From Arthrobacter sp. zg-Y238 (lineage in GTDB: Bacteria > Actinomycetota > Actinomycetes > Actinomycetales > Micrococcaceae), in the NCBI RefSeq assembly GCF_024385525.1, contig NZ_JANFLU010000010.1, forward strand, positions 186,001-250,000: a stretch of DNA of 64,000 nucleotides. Reading direction: 5' to 3'. How positions within the stretch are numbered: position 1 is the stretch's first letter; each line of letters opens with the position of its first letter. The notes under the pieces are model-generated. The model was not told the DNA's origin and did no database searches. It saw only the letters and a program-made list of their open reading frames with translations. The position numbers were made by a program, and so were the translations under genes. Below, one piece after another: positions 60,217 through 64,000 of the stretch.

Positions 60217-60341
60217 CTGTTCGGTATGTTTCTCTGCCGCAAAGCGTCCCGGCCTTTGGGGTAGAAGTAACCTCCAGCTATTTCATCAGCAACAGCAGCA
60301 CCACTTAGTGGGATGCTGTGCTTGCTGGACCGGCAGAGCAG

Positions 60342-60731
60342 CTATTGGCAGAGCTGCGTGCCCGGATCGACCGAGATGGTTTCAATGACCTTGCCGGTGG
60401 AGGTGTCGATCACTACGGCTGAATCTTTGGGCCAGGTTTCGTCGGGGACGGGCTGGTAGCTGACATCGGACACGGCGGTGGGCTTGCCGGCGTCGTTCCG
60501 GCTGCGGTTGAAGGCGTCGATGGTCTTCCCGGTGTTGGTGTCAACAGTCACGGTTTCCTCCGGCAGATCGGTCGTATTCCCGGACACCGGCGTCGAATTC
60601 CACCAACCCTCGAAGCCGCCCACGCAAGCGGGCTCTTCGTTTGCGTCTTCCGCGCTGCTGGGCCCGTTGCTGCCGCAGCCGGATAGCACGGCGCCCAGTA
60701 CCAGCAGGCCCGCAACCGCCATCTTCTTCAT
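60342..60731 (-). CDS. Small secreted lipoprotein, unknown
   Basis: 129 residues from ATG 60731. The signal peptide ends in LSG-Cys (near residue 19), so it is lipid-anchored. The mature part has two repeats of the form VDTNTGKTID and IDTSTGKVIE, suggesting a small beta-hairpin repeat, plus a C-terminal Cys that may pair with the Cys in EPACVGG. No known family recognised. The downstream side lies near the 41-bp repeat array. Confidence 0.75.
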   Translation of the reverse strand: MKKMAVAGLLVLGAVLSGCGSNGPSSAEDANEEPACVGGFEGWWNSTPVSGNTTDLPEETVTVDTNTGKTIDAFNRSRNDAGKPTAVSDVSYQPVPDETWPKDSAVVIDTSTGKVIETISVDPGTQLCQ

Positions 60732-60817
60732 ACCCCAGCCTCTCCCCCGATGATCCGGGGGAAGCCTAGCAGGCCTCGTCGGTTGTCCTGGCTTATTCGG
60801 CCATGCTCCGCACCGGT

Positions 60818-61278
60818 TGTACACATAACGGGCCTATGCGGCCAGCCCCCCGCACCCGATGTACAGATAACGGGCTTATCTGGCCGGCCCCCGCACCGGA
60901 TGTACACATAACGGGCTTATCCGCTGCTCAGAGGGCCGTTATCTGTACTAGCGATGCGGTGGGCCCACTATCCAGCCGCTCCCGCACCCGTTGTACACAT
61001 AACGGGCTTATCCGGCCAGACCCCGCACCCGATGTACAGATAACGGGCTTATCCGGCCGGCCCCCGCACCGGATGTACACATAACGGGCTTATCCGCTGC
61101 TCAGAGGGCCGTTATCTGTACTAGCGATGCGGTGGGCCCACTATCCGGCCAGACCCCGCACCGGTTGTACACATAACGGGCCTATGCGGCCAGACCCCGC
61201 ACCGGATGTACACATAACGGGCTTATCCGCTGCTCAGAGGGCCGTTATCTGTACTAGCGATGCTGTGGGCCCACTATC
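60818..61278. repeat. Array of 41-bp direct units with inverted partners
   Basis: The core TGTACASATAACGGGC occurs on the plus strand at 60818, 60860, 60901, 60992, 61033, 61074, 61166 and 61207; adjacent units lie 41-42 bp apart. Reverse copies of the core occur at 60933, 61106 and 61239. Each forward-reverse pair (from 60901, 61074, 61207) is part of a nearly identical segment of about 80 bp that can fold into a stem of about 15 bp with a loop near 17 nt. No coding content is credible. This occupies most of the 608-nt gap 60732-61339. Confidence 0.93.
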
Positions 61279-61339
61279 CAGCCAGACCACCCCGCAGCGC
61301 CACGGCCGGAGTCGCCAGCTAATTCCGACCAGCCCCGCG

Positions 61340-62167
61340 TCACTTCGCGAGCATCGCCACCGAGCGGTTCCAGAGGCCCAAAGCCAGAGCGGCGTCCCCG
61401 GCCTGCTTGTTGGGCTTGGCCACCTTGCTCCGGACAAAGTACTTGCCGGTGGGATAGTCCGTTCCCGGCGTCCCCTCCGCCAGGAACACCAGCGTCCGGG
61501 CACCCTTTTCGGGCGTCGGAAGGAACCTGCGCAGGAGCGGCGACTGATAGACCGCACGCATTGCCGAACCCTCGGCGCTGGAGAAGCTCGACCCGATTAC
61601 GCCCGGGTGGAAGGCTGTGGAAGTTGCACCATGCGAACGGTAGCGCCGGTCGAACTCCTCCGTGAACAGGATCTGCTCCAGCTTGGCGTTCCCATACGCC
61701 TTGCTGGGGTTGTACCCGTTTTCATTCTCGAGATCGTCCAGGTCCACGTTGCCAAACAACCGGTTTGCCAGGCTGGAAGTGTTGATGACCGTGCCCTTGG
61801 ACTCAAGAAGCCGGTCGGTCAGCAGCTGGGTGAGCAGGAACGGCGCCAGATAGTTCACCTGGAACGTCATCTCGTGTCCGTCCGAGGTGACCTGCCGCTC
61901 ATTGCCGAAAACCGCCCCCGCGTTGTTGGCCAGGACGTCGATGCGCGGGTAGCGCTGGAGCAGTTCCGAAGCCAGGGTACGCACGCTGCCCAGGTCCGCG
62001 AAGTCGGCCAGGAAGTACTCGCCGCCCGTGTCCTTTGCGACGGCGGCGGTCTTCTCGGGCGACCGTCCCACCACCACTACGTGATGCCCGTTTTCAGTGA
62101 GCTGCCTTGCTGCGGCGGCACCGATTCCGTCACTGGCGCCGGTGATCACGATGGTTTTGGGAGACAC
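61340..62167 (-). CDS. SDR-family oxidoreductase (retinol-dehydrogenase-like)
   Basis: 275 residues. TGASDGIGAAAARQL (residues 9-23), DVLANNAGAVFG, and the active-site Ser in INTSSLANRLFG with YGNAK as the Tyr-x3-Lys. Length and the long C-terminal region are of the WWOX/RDH-like SDR group acting on alcohols or ketones. It is the nearest gene downstream of the ECF41 sigma factor gene on the same strand, across 611 nt, and may be one of its targets. Confidence 0.9.
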   Translation of the reverse strand: MSPKTIVITGASDGIGAAAARQLTENGHHVVVVGRSPEKTAAVAKDTGGEYFLADFADLGSVRTLASELLQRYPRIDVLANNAGAVFGNERQVTSDGHEMTFQVNYLAPFLLTQLLTDRLLESKGTVINTSSLANRLFGNVDLDDLENENGYNPSKAYGNAKLEQILFTEEFDRRYRSHGATSTAFHPGVIGSSFSSAEGSAMRAVYQSPLLRRFLPTPEKGARTLVFLAEGTPGTDYPTGKYFVRSKVAKPNKQAGDAALALGLWNRSVAMLAK

Positions 62168-62643
62168 GAAGGCCTGCTTTCTTCAGAGCGCGGCCGTGGC
62201 GGCAGCACCCTGTCCACCTTAGCGGCGCGTGCCGCGGACACGGTAGGCGGTTTTCTTCCGCGGCATCAAAGAGCGCCGCATCAAAAAGCGCAGCGGAGTC
62301 GCCATGCAGCTGGGACCTGCTGTACCGGCTCAGCCGGGCTGGCCGCCTAGGAGATTTCTAGAACTTCCCGCGCTTATACTCAGCAAATAGACCCCTTCAT
62401 CTGCTCACTAGATGCCGCTCCGGACGTTCATAGTGCAGTAAATGTTGCATGCTGACCGGCCAGGGGCATCTACCGCACTATGACTCGGCATGAGACTCCC
62501 ATCGACGGCACAGCGTCCCACCGGGTGGTGTGAGTGTTCCTGATGTGACAGCCACGCCTGTCACAGCGACTGGGAAACCGTACCGGGTAGTCCACGTTCC
62601 AGCCGGCACCGCACCTGTCGCAGCCGCTGCCCCATTTCTTTTC
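62168..62643. other. Non-coding region with interleaved inverted repeats
   Basis: 476 nt with no gene. It contains the start-side leader of the SDR gene on the left and two inverted repeats that interlock: TAGATGCC (62409-62416) with GGCATCTA (62465-62472), and CATAGTGCAGTA (62429-62440) with TACCGCACTATG (62471-62482). A 15-nt direct repeat (GCATCAAARAGCGC) lies around 62262-62293. The nature of the element is unknown; it is not an ORF. Confidence 0.55.
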
Positions 62644-62757
62644 CCGGCCACCGCACGCACCTATGTGTCCAGGCTGCTCGCGAAGCTGGGCGCCCGGGAC
62701 CGGGCCCAGCTGGTGGGGATTGCGTACGAAACCGGGCTGGTGGTCCCGGGCGGCTGA
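62644..62757 (+). pseudogene. C-terminal fragment of a LuxR-type response regulator
   Basis: Thirty-seven codons ending in a stop that read TARTYVSRLLAKLGARDRAQLVGIAYETGLV, the last two helices of a NarL/FixJ HTH. The receiver domain and the start of the HTH are missing, and the upstream frame is low-complexity. It is a decayed remnant; it cannot bind DNA as a complete domain. Confidence 0.8.
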
Positions 62758-62778
62758 GCACGTGCGCGGACCCAAACC

Positions 62779-63762
62779 CTAACCCTGCAGCCGCACCAGC
62801 TTGTCCGGATTGCGCATCGCGTACACCGCCTGCACCCGGCCATCCACCAGTTCCAGCTGAAACACGGTAGTGACCGCTCCTTCTTCCCGGAACGCCACCG
62901 CGGGCAGCCCGTTGAGCTCGACGAATTCGGGGACGGCCCCGGCGCCGTACTTGTCCGCCAGACCGATCATCAACCGTGCCACCTTCTCCGGACCGTAGAC
63001 CGGCCGAAGCGCGGCGCTGACCTTGCCTCCGCCGTCGGATACCAAGACCACGTCCGGAGCCAGCACGTCCAGCAGGGCCTGGATCTGCCCGGTCATAGTG
63101 GCGGCCAGAAAACGTTCGACGGCGGCACGGTGCTCACCTGAGTCCGGCACAGTCCGGGACGTGCCGGATCTCAGGCGGGTCCGTGCCCGGTGAACGGTCT
63201 GCCGCACCGCGGGCACGCCCATCTCGAGGGTCGCCGCAATTTCGGGATAACCGAAGCCGAAAACCTCGTGCAGGATGAACGCCGCGCGCTCCGGACCGCT
63301 CAGGGTCTGCAGCAGTACCAGCATGGCCGTTGACACCTCGCTGGCGGTGAGTACCGCCGCCTCCGGATCCGCCGGCAGCCGTGCAGCGCCGGTAGGCAGC
63401 GGTTCGGGCAGCCACTCACCCGGATAATCCTCCCGCCGCCGGGACGCTGAGCGGAGGGAATTCAGCGCCTGTCGCGAGGCAATCCGGGCCAGGTAGGCCC
63501 GCGGGTTCTCCACCCGCTCCGCTACCTCCCGCCATCGCAGATAGGTTTCCTGCACAACGTCCTCGGCATCGGATACGGTGCCGAGGACGTCGTAGGCAAT
63601 GGTGAAGAGCATCCCGCGGTGCTTCAGGAACTCGGAGTCACGGCAGGTCCGGACTCCGGTCAGCTCCGTGTCGTCGGTGCGGGAGCCGCCGTCGGCGCGG
63701 GCGCCGTCGTCCGCGCGGGAGCCGCCGTCGTCGCCTTGCCGGCCTGCGGACCTGTTGGCCAT
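62779..63762 (-). CDS. sigJ: ECF41-family sigma factor (SigJ-like)
   Basis: 327 residues. Region 2 has FLKHRGMLFTIAYDVLGTVSDAEDVVQETYLRW; region 4 has GPERAAFILHEVFGFGYPEIAATLEMGVPAVRQTVHRARTRL. Between and after them are the ECF41 hallmarks WLPEPL in the linker, DGGGK in the SnoaL-like C-terminal domain and a terminal NPDKL. The C-terminal domain modulates activity in place of an anti-sigma factor. Family members usually control nearby oxidoreductase, carboxymuconolactone decarboxylase or epimerase genes. The N-terminal 35 residues are a low-complexity GSRADDGARAD repeat. Confidence 0.93.
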   Translation of the reverse strand: MANRSAGRQGDDGGSRADDGARADGGSRTDDTELTGVRTCRDSEFLKHRGMLFTIAYDVLGTVSDAEDVVQETYLRWREVAERVENPRAYLARIASRQALNSLRSASRRREDYPGEWLPEPLPTGAARLPADPEAAVLTASEVSTAMLVLLQTLSGPERAAFILHEVFGFGYPEIAATLEMGVPAVRQTVHRARTRLRSGTSRTVPDSGEHRAAVERFLAATMTGQIQALLDVLAPDVVLVSDGGGKVSAALRPVYGPEKVARLMIGLADKYGAGAVPEFVELNGLPAVAFREEGAVTTVFQLELVDGRVQAVYAMRNPDKLVRLQG

Positions 63763-64000
63763 GTGTACGCTCCGCTTCGTTTCGCTTCACCGCGGATCCA
63801 CCGCAGTGTCATCCGGCAGATTATTTCCTTTTGGACGGCTGCCGTCCTGCCGTGCAGGTGGAAGCGGATCGGAGAATCGTCGGCAGACAGGAACTGAACC
63901 GCTCCGTCACTGCGGCCCAGACTAATGCACAGGCCGCGGAATCCGCTGTCGTGCCGAACTTCGGCCTTTCCGTCCAGGGCCCGGAGGATGTTTCCCGCCG
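63660..64000 (-). CDS. Possible partial gene entering from the right edge
   Basis: On the minus strand a stop-free frame runs from base 63998 to a TGA at 63660, overlapping the start of the sigma factor gene by about 100 nt. The first 55 codons (GNILRALDGKAEVRHDSG, FRGLCISLGRSDGAVQFLS, ADDSPIRFHLH) look protein-like with beta-strand patterns; the last part becomes low-complexity over the sigma gene. It may be a real gene ending upstream or chance. No family recognised. Confidence 0.3.
   Translation of the reverse strand, partial: AGNILRALDGKAEVRHDSGFRGLCISLGRSDGAVQFLSADDSPIRFHLHGRTAAVQKEIICRMTLRWIRGEAKRSGAYTWPTGPQAGKATTAAPARTTAPAPTAAPAPTTRS

Noticed and set aside
60818-61278. CRISPR array
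   Set aside because: Intervals between cores are themselves repeated, and inverted copies are present; no cas genes.
60803-62350. Plus-strand frames across the repeat array (93 and 407 codons)
   Set aside because: Their start is repeat-derived (CTHNG/ITGLS patterns) and the remainder is antisense to the SDR gene; the 41-bp period is not a multiple of three.
63599-63925. Plus-strand frame of 108 codons at the right edge
   Set aside because: Opposite the sigma factor gene and Ser/Arg/Pro-rich; no start signal or family match.

Overview
GC-rich chromosomal DNA of an actinobacterium, most likely a member of the Micrococcaceae (Arthrobacter-like). This rests on a mycobacterial-type SOS box, a mycothiol-enzyme fold (MDMPI), a mycofactocin locus, RNase J, CarD, a SigJ-type ECF41 sigma factor and a FurA-type regulator. 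No rRNA, tRNA, CRISPR array, prophage or insertion sequence was recognised. Genes are dense and many neighbours overlap by 4 nt.

Layout. 1-8.7 kb: housekeeping and metabolic genes (truncated TetR plus SDR, GH13 glycosidase, small winged-helix protein, bifunctional PBP, RNase J with a clear terminator, zinc ribbon protein, glycosyltransferase). 9-10.6 kb: a DUF222/HNH (13E12-type) endonuclease gene whose start codon lies inside a perfect SOS box. 10.7-19.1 kb: YciO-type protein, a secreted lipoprotein fusing alkaline phosphatase to glycerophosphodiester phosphodiesterase, SRPBCC and DUF2071 proteins, a cation/proton antiporter, an ABC-F protein, a repeat-containing small protein and a FurA-like regulator with its own operator. 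19.3-23.1 kb: an internally shortened MDMPI-family protein, YqeY, TetR, SMP-30 and acyl-CoA dehydrogenase.

23.2-35.9 kb: a complete mycofactocin locus, mftG-mftR divergent from mftA-mftB-mftC, then four tandem mycofactocin-type SDRs, a MoxR ATPase/vWA pair, and mftD-mftE-mftF. The peptide MftA (ending IDGMCGVY) is bound by MftB, modified by MftC, trimmed by MftE, oxidised by MftD and glycosylated by MftF. The SDRs are the likely client dehydrogenases and MftG the link to respiration. The MoxR/vWA pair inside the operon is the most unusual part.

35.9-46 kb: MFS exporter, small membrane protein, Na+/H+ antiporter, mannose-6-phosphate isomerase, FUSC protein, HrpB helicase, CarD-like regulator and nitroreductase.

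46.3-56.6 kb: a catabolic or detoxification island. A P450-ferredoxin-reductase-TetR operon is divergent from an operon encoding two phosphotriesterase-like proteins (one with almost all metal ligands lost), a flavin monooxygenase, an alpha/beta hydrolase, an MBL-fold hydrolase and a CocE/NonD hydrolase. The divergent promoter region has two matching 17-bp palindromes. 56.7-64 kb: glpD with a divergent SorC-type regulator, a DUF4334 protein, a lipoprotein, an array of about 41-bp repeats with inverted copies, an SDR, a fragment of a LuxR-type response regulator, and an ECF41 sigma factor gene.
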